From positions 1,300,501 through 1,364,500 of the forward strand of contig NZ_CP039451.1 in assembly GCF_004843725.1 (NCBI RefSeq): a DNA stretch of 64,000 bases, in the 5' to 3' direction. Position numbers and translations under genes: made by a program. Below the pieces are notes generated by a model. It was not told the origin of the DNA. It saw nothing but the letters and a program-made list of their open reading frames with translations, and did no database searches. Positions 44,628 to 54,149 of this stretch are shown here, piece by piece. This stretch comes from Psychroserpens sp. NJDZ02 (GTDB lineage: Bacteria > Bacteroidota > Bacteroidia > Flavobacteriales > Flavobacteriaceae). The stretch's first letter is position 1, and every line of letters begins with the position of its first letter.

Positions 44628-45935
44628 ATGAAAAACATAATTTTAGTATTACTATTAATCGTAACATTTAGCTGTTCTGAAGACCATAAAACAGACCAAC
44701 AATTACTAGAAAATGATAAAAAAGAACTAGTAGAAAACCTAGACTCTTATAAAGTGGCTACTTACAAATTTGGTAAAATACTAATTAGAGCTTCAGCAGA
44801 AAAAAATACTATATCACCAGAATTTCAATCTTTTAAATCTGACCTTGATAGAATTTTCAATAAAGTAGTCAAATATGATTTAGAAAACCCTGAAAACTTA
44901 TCAGTACTAGATTACATTTCCATTTATCGTGATTATAAAAACATGGAAAATTTTATAATGGAAACCGACGAAGATATTTTCCCGACTTTAATAGATGCTT
45001 TTAATGTAACTTATGGAGACTCTGTTAGCAAACAAAGAGAATACCTAAAAGGGGCTGATAAAGTATATACTGAAAACATTGAGCACTCTGTTTTAAGTGC
45101 CATTGTAATTTTAAGCAAAGATTTAGGAAAAGAAGTCTCACTTTATGAATGCTCTAAAACACACCCAGAATTGCTTCCTGATTCCGAAATAAAAACATTA
45201 TTACAGTATTTTAGAGGATTCTTATTTTACGAAAAAGGATTATACTATTTATCAGAAGATGAGATTACAAGAAATATAGACTGGTTAAACCATAATCAAG
45301 AAGTCGATTTACCATACACAAGAGCTATGTTTCAATGGGGGAATCTCAACAACAAACAAACCCATATAGGTTTTCACTCTTTAAATCACTTATTTAGAGG
45401 ATTTGACAGATTAATGATGGAAAGGGAAGTTGACGAAAAACGGGCTTTAGAAGATTTTGAAATGTTTTTGAAAGACGCTAAAGAAATTGGGCTGGATAAT
45501 GAAATTGTTTGGTCTATTGAAACCTACTTATATTTAAAAAATGAGGACAACGAAAAAGCTATTGCAGCATTAACAAAACTTAAAACAAGTAAACTACTTA
45601 CTTCTGGCGATAAAGAAAAAATTGATGAATCTATTAAATATCTAAAAAACAGAAAACCAGGCGAAGTCCTAAACAGCTTTTACGATAAATATTTTTTAAG
45701 CAAAATCGCTACAAAATATATGTTTTCAATTTTATCAAAAATAGATTGGGAAGAAGTAATGAAAGAACAAAATATAACCCACACAGAAGAAATTTTTCAA
45801 ACCATAGAAAATTTTAAAACGCTTATAGCAAACTTAGAAAAATACTCAAGTACAGAAAATTTAAAAGTTACGGGAGAGGAAATTAAAAATAAAGGGGAAA
45901 GCCTGTGGAATAAAGTAAAAGGATTAGCCGAATAA
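44628..45935 (+). CDS. Helical lipoprotein, unknown function
   Basis: The 435-residue protein has a lipoprotein signal (VTFSCSEDH, Cys 16). The rest is almost wholly helical, with repeats of the TPR-like kind (GLYYLSEDEITRNIDWLN, ALEDFEMFLKDAKEIGLDNE, NEKAIAALTKLKTSKLLTSG) although no clear TPR consensus is met. The final segment (EEIKNKGESLWNKVKGLAE) looks amphipathic. It follows a decayed attC-like repeat, hinting at a former cassette. No function can be assigned. Confidence 0.62.
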   Translation: MKNIILVLLLIVTFSCSEDHKTDQQLLENDKKELVENLDSYKVATYKFGKILIRASAEKNTISPEFQSFKSDLDRIFNKVVKYDLENPENLSVLDYISIYRDYKNMENFIMETDEDIFPTLIDAFNVTYGDSVSKQREYLKGADKVYTENIEHSVLSAIVILSKDLGKEVSLYECSKTHPELLPDSEIKTLLQYFRGFLFYEKGLYYLSEDEITRNIDWLNHNQEVDLPYTRAMFQWGNLNNKQTHIGFHSLNHLFRGFDRLMMEREVDEKRALEDFEMFLKDAKEIGLDNEIVWSIETYLYLKNEDNEKAIAALTKLKTSKLLTSGDKEKIDESIKYLKNRKPGEVLNSFYDKYFLSKIATKYMFSILSKIDWEEVMKEQNITHTEEIFQTIENFKTLIANLEKYSSTENLKVTGEEIKNKGESLWNKVKGLAE

Positions 45936-46018
45936 TAATTACATAGAGGTAACATCATATAAAACTATAGCCTAGTGGCGGACGACTTATAAACATTTCC
46001 CCTAAATATTATATCTGC

Positions 46019-46078
46019 GATTTATTTACTAAATTAGTTGCTTAACTACGCACCTAATTTGACACAAACTCGTTTTGC
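46019..46078. repeat. Spacer of the TTAGTTG/CGTT type, copy 3
   Basis: TTTACTAAATTAGTTGCTTA is followed by ACTACGCACC and ends ACTCGTTTTGC, 19 bases before the TPR gene. It aligns with 12513-12562 and 26965-27018 and suggests the 44-54 kb run shares the cassette architecture. Confidence 0.5.
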
Positions 46079-46093
46079 TGTATTATAAAAAAT

Positions 46094-46903
46094 ATGAAGA
46101 CACTCTATATCATCCTTTATTTAATTCCAATTCTTACGTTTAGTCAAATACCTGAGATTACAGGAACTGCAATTGACACTTCAAACTATGTGTTCGTCAG
46201 ATCAAAAATTAGGATGCAATCCATATTTATAAAAAATGACTCAACCAATGTCAAATATTATTACAATAGAGCGCTGTTGTATAAAGAAATTCATGATTAT
46301 AAATCAGCACTTAAAGATTTTAACAAAAGCGTAAAGCTATATCCAACTGAATTCACGATCTACTATTACCGAGGCGCTACTTATGACCGTTTGGGAGAAT
46401 ACGATAAGGCTATTTTAGATTTTAATAAAGCTCTAGAACTAAATCCTAATTTTGAATGGGGTTACGTTGACAGAGGAATGATGTATTTTGTAACTAAAGC
46501 ATATGCAAAAGCAGAGATTGATTTTAAAAAAGCTTTAGAGCTAAAACCAGATTGGACGTTACCATTAACAAATTTGGGGAAAGTCTATTTTGAACAGAAT
46601 AAATTTGATGAGGCCATCACCCATTTTAAAGCAGCCATTAACAGCGATTCTAAAAATTATCTAGCCTATCAAAACCTTGGTTTTACCTATTTTTCACAGA
46701 AAGAATATGATTTGGCTATTGAAAGTTATTCCAAAGCAATAAACCTGTTCCCAAAATACTATAATGCGATAAGAAGTCGGGCTGATGCAAAAAAAGAAAA
46801 AGGAGATGTTAATGGTTTTTGTGAAGATGTAAAACTAGGGGCTAAACTTGGTGACGCAAAGGCAATACTCTATTTAAAAACCGATAATGATTGTGGACTA
46901 TAA
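46094..46903 (+). CDS. Secreted TPR protein
   Basis: The 269-residue protein has a signal peptide (LIPILTFSQIP). From residue about 50 it contains six successive TPR units, for example YYNRALLYKEIHDYKSALKD, YYRGATYDRLGEYDKAILDF, WGYVDRGMMYFVTKAYAKAE and AYQNLGFTYFSQKEYDLAIE. It ends KGDVNGFCEDVKLGAKLGDA, a common Sel1-like closing segment of flavobacterial TPR proteins. It is a protein-interaction scaffold in the periplasm or envelope; partners are unknown. Confidence 0.82.
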   Translation: MKTLYIILYLIPILTFSQIPEITGTAIDTSNYVFVRSKIRMQSIFIKNDSTNVKYYYNRALLYKEIHDYKSALKDFNKSVKLYPTEFTIYYYRGATYDRLGEYDKAILDFNKALELNPNFEWGYVDRGMMYFVTKAYAKAEIDFKKALELKPDWTLPLTNLGKVYFEQNKFDEAITHFKAAINSDSKNYLAYQNLGFTYFSQKEYDLAIESYSKAINLFPKYYNAIRSRADAKKEKGDVNGFCEDVKLGAKLGDAKAILYLKTDNDCGL

Positions 46904-47122
46904 CAGCCTATTTAACAAATAGTATTTAACCGTTAGATCAATATCTGTTTATTAAGTCGCCAAACCAAAACGTATCACTTGCCATCTACCAACGTGTCCT
47001 ACAATCAACGTAAATCCAACATAAACAAACACGCTAGCAAAGCAACACTACGCATCCTGACTGTCATTCTATTTACCAATACCACAAATAGGACAGAGGC
47101 TTAAATAACTGCTGTCACCACC

Positions 47123-47779
47123 ATGAAAAACATAACATTTGTATTAATAATTCTTATTTTTTTTGGGTTTATCAAAAAAAAGAATGTTACATTAAGTAAA
47201 AAAAAAGAAACTGAGGTCTTACTGGACACCACTTCAAATGGCAAATTTTTAAAAATTTACACCACACTTGATGACAATTATTCACAGAGCATAACAGCTG
47301 AATATGGTATTGAAAAAATAAGACATAAAATTGACTTACTACCTATTGTAAAACATCACACACACCGCCTACCTTTCTATACTAAAGTTAATTGGGTCTC
47401 AGAAAAAAGCTTTGCTATTGTAGATGGATGTGGAACCGAATGTATCTTCGCTATAATTTTTAATATCGAAAAGGACAAACCATATATCCAACCAATTCTC
47501 TATTACCCCAATAAAGCTAATTCTGATTTTAAAACTGACAACCCTAATTTATGTATTGCGCCTATCGCAGCTTATGGAAACACCCCTTCTTTTGCAATTG
47601 TTGATATTGACAGTCAAAAAAAAGACACGATTAATCTACCAAACCACTGGCTTCGTGAACTTAATACCATTTACAATTGTGTTGATCAAATAAAAATTGA
47701 AAAATCTAAGATTGAAATAACACAAAATCAAGACAACGGAAAGATTAAAAAAATGCAGAAAGAAATAATTTTAAAATAA
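47123..47779 (+). CDS. Membrane-anchored or secreted hypothetical protein
   Basis: I do not recognise this 218-residue protein. An N-terminal hydrophobic stretch (ITFVLIILIFFGF) followed by basic residues would anchor or export it. The mature part is beta-rich, with a WVSEKSFAIVDGCGTECIFA segment containing two Cys close together and another Cys pair in the last third (Asn-Leu-Cys-Ile and Tyr-Asn-Cys-Val). Disulfides are possible in the periplasm. Confidence 0.58.
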   Translation: MKNITFVLIILIFFGFIKKKNVTLSKKKETEVLLDTTSNGKFLKIYTTLDDNYSQSITAEYGIEKIRHKIDLLPIVKHHTHRLPFYTKVNWVSEKSFAIVDGCGTECIFAIIFNIEKDKPYIQPILYYPNKANSDFKTDNPNLCIAPIAAYGNTPSFAIVDIDSQKKDTINLPNHWLRELNTIYNCVDQIKIEKSKIEITQNQDNGKIKKMQKEIILK

Positions 47780-47876
47780 ACAAGAAACTATTTTAATCAC
47801 CTTTTCTTAAATTCAACTAATAAACATTAACAGATTACTTCCATTAAAAAACGATATATTGATTTAATATAAAAAC

Positions 47877-48581
47877 ATGAAAAAACACCTCTATTATCTT
47901 CTCTTATTTACTAGTAACCTGCTAATTAGTCAAAACGGAAACTGCGATATTACCGACTCTGATTCTTGGATTTTTACAGATGCAAAAGGAAACAATTTAA
48001 CAATCTATACTAACAAGCAAGACAATACTAAAGCCTACTATGATAGTGAGTTTTTTGTATCTGACAAAAAAAATATTTGTGATTTTTATAGAGCAACAAA
48101 CCAATACAAGATTGAAAGTTTAAAAGACACACTAAATATTTATGAAATCTACAACTTATGTCTAGGTGAAAATTTTGAATGCAAAAGCACTAAAATTACT
48201 AAAAAATCATATTTTTTTAAGGACAGTATATACCAAAGTAAAACCGTAAATGTAATTCCTAGTATCACTGAAATTCCGCAACACACCATAGACAACATTC
48301 ACAACACCATTGATAATATGTCTATTTTTAGAACAAGTGACGTCAACGAAAACTTAAAAAACATCAACCTTTTTATCAAAAAGCTTGAAAAATTAGCCAT
48401 ATATGGCGACTTAAAATCTTTTATAAAACTTGTCGAATTAAATAAATATAATAACCCAGAATTATCCTATAGTGCTAGAAAAGCTGTTAGTATTGTTATG
48501 GATTTAATTTATTTAAACACAAAAAAGGACGCTACCCAACAACAAATCTCGAATTATCTAATTTATGGGAGAGGAAAATAA
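47877..48581 (+). CDS. Secreted hypothetical protein
   Basis: The 234-residue product has a signal peptide (TSNLLISQNGN). The N-terminal half is beta-rich with several Cys (NCDITDS, NICDFY, NLCLGENFECKST), while the C-terminal half is helical. I do not recognise the family. It is one of several successive secreted or lipoprotein genes on the plus strand with intergenic gaps of 75-220 bases. Confidence 0.58.
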   Translation: MKKHLYYLLLFTSNLLISQNGNCDITDSDSWIFTDAKGNNLTIYTNKQDNTKAYYDSEFFVSDKKNICDFYRATNQYKIESLKDTLNIYEIYNLCLGENFECKSTKITKKSYFFKDSIYQSKTVNVIPSITEIPQHTIDNIHNTIDNMSIFRTSDVNENLKNINLFIKKLEKLAIYGDLKSFIKLVELNKYNNPELSYSARKAVSIVMDLIYLNTKKDATQQQISNYLIYGRGK

Positions 48582-48676
48582 ATAGTTTATAACCCGCATT
48601 AAATTATTAAAAAGAATCAAGATAAAAAAAGAAAAGGGGCACTACTAAATGTAGTATGCCATTAAATACAAAACCA

Positions 48677-49603
48677 ATGAAACCATTACAAACCAAATCT
48701 ATTTCAAAACTAGTATTAACCTTTCTTTTGTTTAATTTTATGAGCTGCGATGCTCAAAACGACATAAAAAATAATAAAATAATCGCTTTAAACGAATTAA
48801 TTCAAATTTTTTATCAATTGACCGACATTGATCTAGAGCAATTAGACCAAAGAAAAAAAACCACAGGAGACGACCATTTTGAAAAATTGAAAAATTCGAT
48901 TTCCAAAGAAAATTTAAACACAAAAACAATTCAACTTTTTAATCAATATTTTAGCGATAAAGAGATTGACGACTTATATCTAGACACTAAAAAAGCGGCA
49001 GCACAACACCAAAATAGAAATTTATTAGATCCCGAGCCAAATCAATTTAAATCAAACCTTTCTTCAGAACTAAAAATAAAAAAAGATACAATCTACCCAA
49101 AACTGTTTGATGAGGGCTACACAGCATTTCAAAATTTTAAACAGCAATTATATGTATTAGATTCTATTAACTACGACATCACAGCTAGTAAAAACAAAGC
49201 ACGGGCGTCCCATAAAGCGTATAACACACCAAATGGAATATATGAAGCGTTAAGCTTCGCGGAAAATCAAAATAAGGAAGACTATTTAAAATCTATCACG
49301 ATTAAAGACCTTCCTGGTGTGCCCCTAACCTATACTAATTTAAAAAAATTAACGATCACGCCACAACAAGGTTCGGGTTTGTTTTATTCCATACAGATTA
49401 TTTTTAACAACGAAGATTCAAAAGCATTATCCGTTTTAAGTACTAATAACATAGGAAAACCATTAGTAATTATAATCGATAAAAAAATAGTAATGGCACC
49501 TTTTCTGATGAGCGCTATTGACAATGGAGAACTATCAATAAGCGGTAATATGAGTTACAATAAAGCTAGAACAATGGTAGACAACATCAAAAATAGTCAG
49601 TAA
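48677..49603 (+). CDS. Lipoprotein with SecDF P1-head-like domain
   Basis: The 308-residue protein starts at ATG 48677, where a lipoprotein signal begins (FLLFNFMSCDAQ, Cys about 24); ATG 48656 would add seven residues. The middle is helical. Residues about 215-305 resemble the SecDF periplasmic P1 head: LSTNNIGKPLVIIIDKKIVM, APFLMSAIDNGELSISGNMS and YNKARTMVDNI match the NVGRQLAIVLDGKV..AP....I..G...ISG.FT..EA pattern. In SecD this domain aids protein translocation. A lipoprotein carrying only this domain is unusual and its role is unknown. Confidence 0.68.
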   Translation: MKPLQTKSISKLVLTFLLFNFMSCDAQNDIKNNKIIALNELIQIFYQLTDIDLEQLDQRKKTTGDDHFEKLKNSISKENLNTKTIQLFNQYFSDKEIDDLYLDTKKAAAQHQNRNLLDPEPNQFKSNLSSELKIKKDTIYPKLFDEGYTAFQNFKQQLYVLDSINYDITASKNKARASHKAYNTPNGIYEALSFAENQNKEDYLKSITIKDLPGVPLTYTNLKKLTITPQQGSGLFYSIQIIFNNEDSKALSVLSTNNIGKPLVIIIDKKIVMAPFLMSAIDNGELSISGNMSYNKARTMVDNIKNSQ

Positions 49604-49710
49604 AAAACACAAACAAATTAAACTACTCCAATTTCCTTTATATTTAAACGCCACCTTTTCCATAATTTAACATCTATTAAACAGTAATAATAGCTATTAA
49701 AAACCAACCA

Positions 49711-50313
49711 ATGAAACAGTACATAATTGTACTATTAATTAGTTTTACGAGTATCAATAGTGCGAAGTCGCAATTCTTTAAAAATAACGTTATTTATACG
49801 ACTGGCGAATTAAACTTAGGGAATTACATTGGGGTAGATTTGAACTTAAATTATGTTACTGACCACAATTATTCCCTTAAGATTGGCTATACCGGAAACA
49901 TAAGAAAACCAAAGTCGCAACCTGAAAATTACAGCTCAGGAGTATCTGGAGTATTTGCTTTGGGATTTAACGATCCTTACGATCAAATTGAAAATTACCA
50001 AATTGGAATAGGTAAAATTTACAATCTAAATCCAAGCGGAACTATTAGAGCAAACGTATCTCTTGGTTTAGGCTACACTATTGTAACAACCCCACAAAAT
50101 TGGCAAGAAAATAACGATCGCTTTTTCACCAAGAATTACACGTGGGACTATAACAAGCAAAACACTGTAAGCCTGGTCATAAATCCTAAAATAGAATTCC
50201 CTTTGACACGCTTTTATGGCTTAACCTTGTCACCAATGATCATTTTAAACAAACACAGCTCCTACTTTGGGATTGGTATTGGTATTGTACATATGATTGG
50301 TGCTTTACGATAA
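49711..50313 (+). CDS. Outer-membrane beta-barrel-like protein
   Basis: The 200-residue protein has a signal peptide (TSINSAKSQFF) and alternating amphipathic strands (GNYIGVDLNLNYVTDHNYSL, KIGYTGNI, RANVSLGLGYTIV, SLVINPKIEFP, GLTLSPMIILNKHSSYFGIG), fitting a small outer-membrane barrel. The last strand ends without the usual aromatic residue. No family name is recognised. Confidence 0.65.
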   Translation: MKQYIIVLLISFTSINSAKSQFFKNNVIYTTGELNLGNYIGVDLNLNYVTDHNYSLKIGYTGNIRKPKSQPENYSSGVSGVFALGFNDPYDQIENYQIGIGKIYNLNPSGTIRANVSLGLGYTIVTTPQNWQENNDRFFTKNYTWDYNKQNTVSLVINPKIEFPLTRFYGLTLSPMIILNKHSSYFGIGIGIVHMIGALR

Positions 50314-50694
50314 AACAACTGAATAAAAAAAGCACCCATCTTAACGATTAAAACATCAGGAATAAGCTTCTGTTTTTAAGTTTTAGCCATGTACATCTAA
50401 ATATTTCTTAGTGTTATTTTTTATTGTTTTACACATAACGTTACTCCACTAAAAAACCTAAAAAAAGAGTCCTAAATCTATCATTCCTCATCACGTCTTT
50501 TTATAAGCACGTCGGCACGACACACTCCAAAACTTACCGCAATTGAAAGACATAAAATGTAAGCAAACTGTTTAATTTCACTGAATACCGTGTGTTTTGT
50601 TTTTACAAATACCAATAATTTTGAACCCGCATTACACTAGCATTGCAACTGCTAGCCAAAAAGTCGAATAAAAATCATATCACGTAAAAACAAA
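50314..50694. other. Gene-free interval with a small hairpin
   Basis: No gene is evident in these 381 bases. The only structure noted is CTAGCA..TGCTAG near 50637-50655, and the region is otherwise AT-rich and without the spacer repeats seen elsewhere. Confidence 0.45.
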
Positions 50695-51600
50695 ATGCTA
50701 GTTCTAGGAAAAACAAAACCCATAAAAAAAACAATTGTGCTATTACTTCTAATTAGTTACGCTTGTAAAGAACAAAGAAAAGAAAACGTAAACGTATTAC
50801 ATACAGATACTGAAAAACTAAATTTAAAAGGACGAATAAAAAGCAGAACGGGCTATGCTATTAAAGATAGCGTCAAAACCATTACGTTTAAGGATAATTT
50901 TAATGAGATCGGGTTTTTAATCGAAAGAAATATTTATAATTTTTATGGTAATGTTTGGATCAACGAAACCTATGATTACAAAAATAACATGCTAAATAAA
51001 ATTAGCAGCCACTTTCCTAAAGACAACACACTAAACATCAAGCAATACACACACAACGGTAACATTACTACAATCCATCATTATGAAAACACTGCTGCTA
51101 CTATCTCAGAGATAGAAAAATTTGACCTTACTAAAAACAAGATTTACCACGCTTTTATCACCGACCAAGATACCCTGTCAACTTTTTTCAAATATGATCA
51201 CGCAAATAACCTGATTAGCGAAACCCTTTATGCTAATAATCAACAACTAATCGAAGATACAAAACACACATTTAACGACTACAATTTACAGGTAAAAACA
51301 GAGAAAAATAACATTAATTGTTCTGGAGAAAACACCTATTATAATGTCTCTTATTTGTATGATGACACTAATAATAAGATTGGCATAAAGACCTATAAAA
51401 ATAATATTTTGGAGTCCGAAGAAAAAATCATTTATAACAACAAAAAAAATATTGAACACCAGTTTTTTAATAAAAACACAGGAACAAAAATAATTACATA
51501 TACGTATGACAGCAAAGAAAATATAATAACCGAGCAACATGAAGACTTAGTAACAAACCGTATTGACAACACAATATATTTAATTGAATATTACGACTAG
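50695..51600 (+). CDS. Lipoprotein with YD/RHS-like repeats
   Basis: The 301-residue product has a lipoprotein signal (LLISYACKEQRK, Cys about 24). The mature part is made of short beta units of the YD or RHS-like type (ETYDYKNNMLNKISSHF, FKYDHANNLISETLYANN, VSYLYDDTNNKIGIKTYKNN, YTYDSKENIITEQHED). Many Bacteroidota lipoproteins of this kind have unknown functions. It ends 2 bases before the next gene, so the two are likely co-transcribed. Confidence 0.68.
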   Translation: MLVLGKTKPIKKTIVLLLLISYACKEQRKENVNVLHTDTEKLNLKGRIKSRTGYAIKDSVKTITFKDNFNEIGFLIERNIYNFYGNVWINETYDYKNNMLNKISSHFPKDNTLNIKQYTHNGNITTIHHYENTAATISEIEKFDLTKNKIYHAFITDQDTLSTFFKYDHANNLISETLYANNQQLIEDTKHTFNDYNLQVKTEKNNINCSGENTYYNVSYLYDDTNNKIGIKTYKNNILESEEKIIYNNKKNIEHQFFNKNTGTKIITYTYDSKENIITEQHEDLVTNRIDNTIYLIEYYD

Positions 51601-51602
51601 AA

Positions 51603-51914
51603 ATGCAAAAAACTATATTAAAAAGTATCACGCTACTACTAATTAAAATCTTATCTATAATTAGCCTTCTATTATTGATTGCTGGTTACATATTCGACTC
51701 AATATTAGGTTTCTTAATTGGATTTCCTATATATTTATTATTGTACTACTGCTTGGTGTTTATAATACTTATCGCCACCGATAATAGCAGAAAAAAAAGA
51801 CTATTAGAAACAATCATTGTAATACTACTTTTTATTCCTTTAGCTTGGGCTATTATCGATTTTGAGGGCCTCTTTAATTTTTTATTATCTGGTGTTTCAT
51901 TAGAAAAAAGATAA
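51603..51914 (+). CDS. Small three-helix membrane protein
   Basis: I do not recognise this 103-residue protein. It has three hydrophobic segments (about 9-32, 35-57 and 70-90) separated by short polar loops. It begins 2 bases after the YD-repeat lipoprotein stop codon, so it may depend on that gene for translation. A membrane partner of the lipoprotein is possible. Confidence 0.6.
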   Translation: MQKTILKSITLLLIKILSIISLLLLIAGYIFDSILGFLIGFPIYLLLYYCLVFIILIATDNSRKKRLLETIIVILLFIPLAWAIIDFEGLFNFLLSGVSLEKR

Positions 51915-52038
51915 TTTAGAGACTTAAATATAAAAGAAAACCCTAAAATCGTTACAGTTTTGCAACAAGGTATTTCAAATAATAACATTATTTAAATTAA
52001 AAATAACTCCAATTTAAACCGATAACAAAAACACAATC

Positions 52039-52839
52039 ATGACAATAGAACTCCTTTCAAATTTAGACTCAGAGACAGCCATTTGTGACACACTAAACAA
52101 CTTAATTACAAGTATAAAAAAGGATAAACTATTAGCTGAAATAAAAAAAACAAACTACCTAGACCTCAACTTTGGAATAGAGATAAATGATCAATTTTCT
52201 CCTTTTCAAGTAAAAAGTAAACCGATACCAGATTATTTTATGAATGGAGATGCCTTATTTTTAAAAGAAGATAGTGACGCTGCTTTTTTTGAAGCGGCTT
52301 GTGCTTTTCCTGAATCCATAAAATTAGTTGTTACTTTATTAAACCTAATTATTACACATAACTTAGATGTTGGCAAATATAACATCCCATACAAAGATGA
52401 AGAACAAACGTTTGGTCTAACTCCTGCAATCGCTTTAATTAGAAAGGACAGCAAGTACTGTAACCTATATGCCAAATTTTTAAAAACATTAAACATGGAT
52501 CACACGGTTTATGAATCTACAGGATTACTATACGCTTTTGAAACCTATGGCTGTAATTTAGATACCATATCACTATTAGCTGTCAGTTTGTTTTCTGCAA
52601 GTAATCAGCACTCCGAAGAAACTTTGAGTTATTTACTAAAAGAATACCCTATAAACACCTATTTAGACCGTCAAACTAATCTTGATGCCACCTACCATGT
52701 ACTATTGGAAGACTTTAATCAAGTACACTACAGTCATAAAGCATTCTATGCAACCCTATATCTTGAAGCTAGTAAAGCTGACGCAAACGTTTTAACGGTA
52801 TTCAACAAAATAAACCGTTTTTATAAAACAACTACTTAA
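52039..52839 (+). CDS. Hypothetical protein, paralogue of the 31858 gene
   Basis: This 266-residue soluble protein shares with 31858-32676 the blocks FLKTLNMDHTVYES, YGCNLDTISLLAVSLFS and NQHSEETLSYLL. The first third differs between the two. No catalytic motif is visible. It is followed 5 bases later by a membrane protein gene and then a secreted protein gene, so it belongs to a three-gene operon (52039-54601). The family may be helical-repeat like. Confidence 0.66.
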   Translation: MTIELLSNLDSETAICDTLNNLITSIKKDKLLAEIKKTNYLDLNFGIEINDQFSPFQVKSKPIPDYFMNGDALFLKEDSDAAFFEAACAFPESIKLVVTLLNLIITHNLDVGKYNIPYKDEEQTFGLTPAIALIRKDSKYCNLYAKFLKTLNMDHTVYESTGLLYAFETYGCNLDTISLLAVSLFSASNQHSEETLSYLLKEYPINTYLDRQTNLDATYHVLLEDFNQVHYSHKAFYATLYLEASKADANVLTVFNKINRFYKTTT

Positions 52840-52844
52840 TTTTT

Positions 52845-54149
52845 ATGGATTCAGAACTCTCCAGAATATACATCGGTATTGGCGCAGGTATATCCCTTTG
52901 CGCCTTACTTATCTATAGCTATACAGGTATGGCTTATACAAAAACACTGTTTATAGTACTAATTGCCATTGGATTAATTCTATCCTTTTTGGGTGGCGGT
53001 TTATTAAGTTGGGGAAAAAGCTACCAACCACAAAATTTTTTTATTTGTTTGTTTATATTCTGTATTGCACCAATAGCATTTGCCAGTTTGATGCACTACT
53101 ATATTATTGCCACATTAAAAACGCATGGTCTTTTAACGCCACTAAATGTCCTCCTGTTTTTTTGTAGCATAACCCTACTTGTTATTTATATTAAATACTA
53201 TGAAAAATATAACTGGAAAACATATTATATACAAGAAGAACAACAATTAGATATAGACATCTTGTCTAGCAAACTATTAGGCACAAAACCATATTTGTAT
53301 GATAGTTGGTTTAGGCACAAAGCGCATCTTTTTAATCTTGATCGGGTTAATGACAAGAAGAAAAGATGGGATAGCATGGATTACCAAAGCGTCGGAATGC
53401 CAAACGGACTAAGAATCACTTATTTTTCAACAAAAGAACAACAATTATATCAAGCAGAATTTACATTTTCTAAACAAAAGATAAGACATCTAATGGGATT
53501 TGGTTTACTATTTCCGCTTAATAGGCTTCAAAAATATAATCATATTAACATGCTGTTTTTTACCAAAGGAGACCTCACGCTGCAATTAGGAAATGAAAAA
53601 AATGACATTAATTTTTTTGACGGTGTTTGTACGCCTATCACAGCTGAAAAATTATCTACGCAAGAAACAAGAAACTTTGAAAAATCAAACATAGACCATC
53701 AGTCTAATACATTAGAAAACAACATAACGACAACCGAAAACCTGAAACTACTTAGAAAGCAAAAAATAAACATTAGACATACTATTACTGGTTTAACTAA
53801 AAAAATTAAATCTATTAGTGTGATTACCACTAATGGAGAACGCTACGTTTTAAACAGAAAAAACTGGAACGGCAATATTTTATCAAAAACACAAGCCCCA
53901 ATAGCCATAATTAATTTGATTATCATCAATAATAAAGGCCAAAAATTAAGCTGGGAATATGTTTATAATATCGACGACATAGCCTCTCACTTTAAAATAA
54001 ACAATACAAAGCAGGTTACAACTTTAGACTATAAATTTGATTTATTTAGTACCACAGATCACTTATTACGCGCTTCTAGTTTTGAATACATAAACGGAGA
54101 GAAAAACGAATTTAAATTAGATAAAACAACCATAAAAATCATAAAATAA
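52845..54149 (+). CDS. Membrane protein with large soluble C-terminal domain
   Basis: The 434-residue protein has four hydrophobic segments in the first 130 residues (about 8-28, 33-52, 65-86 and 98-117), then a soluble region of about 310 residues. That region is rich in charged residues and beta strands, and it contains DYQSVGMPNGLRITYFSTKEQ. I do not recognise the family. It lies between the 52039 gene and the small secreted gene, overlapping the latter by one base (AATG/TAATG type), so the three are co-translated. Confidence 0.62.
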   Translation: MDSELSRIYIGIGAGISLCALLIYSYTGMAYTKTLFIVLIAIGLILSFLGGGLLSWGKSYQPQNFFICLFIFCIAPIAFASLMHYYIIATLKTHGLLTPLNVLLFFCSITLLVIYIKYYEKYNWKTYYIQEEQQLDIDILSSKLLGTKPYLYDSWFRHKAHLFNLDRVNDKKKRWDSMDYQSVGMPNGLRITYFSTKEQQLYQAEFTFSKQKIRHLMGFGLLFPLNRLQKYNHINMLFFTKGDLTLQLGNEKNDINFFDGVCTPITAEKLSTQETRNFEKSNIDHQSNTLENNITTTENLKLLRKQKINIRHTITGLTKKIKSISVITTNGERYVLNRKNWNGNILSKTQAPIAIINLIIINNKGQKLSWEYVYNIDDIASHFKINNTKQVTTLDYKFDLFSTTDHLLRASSFEYINGEKNEFKLDKTTIKIIK

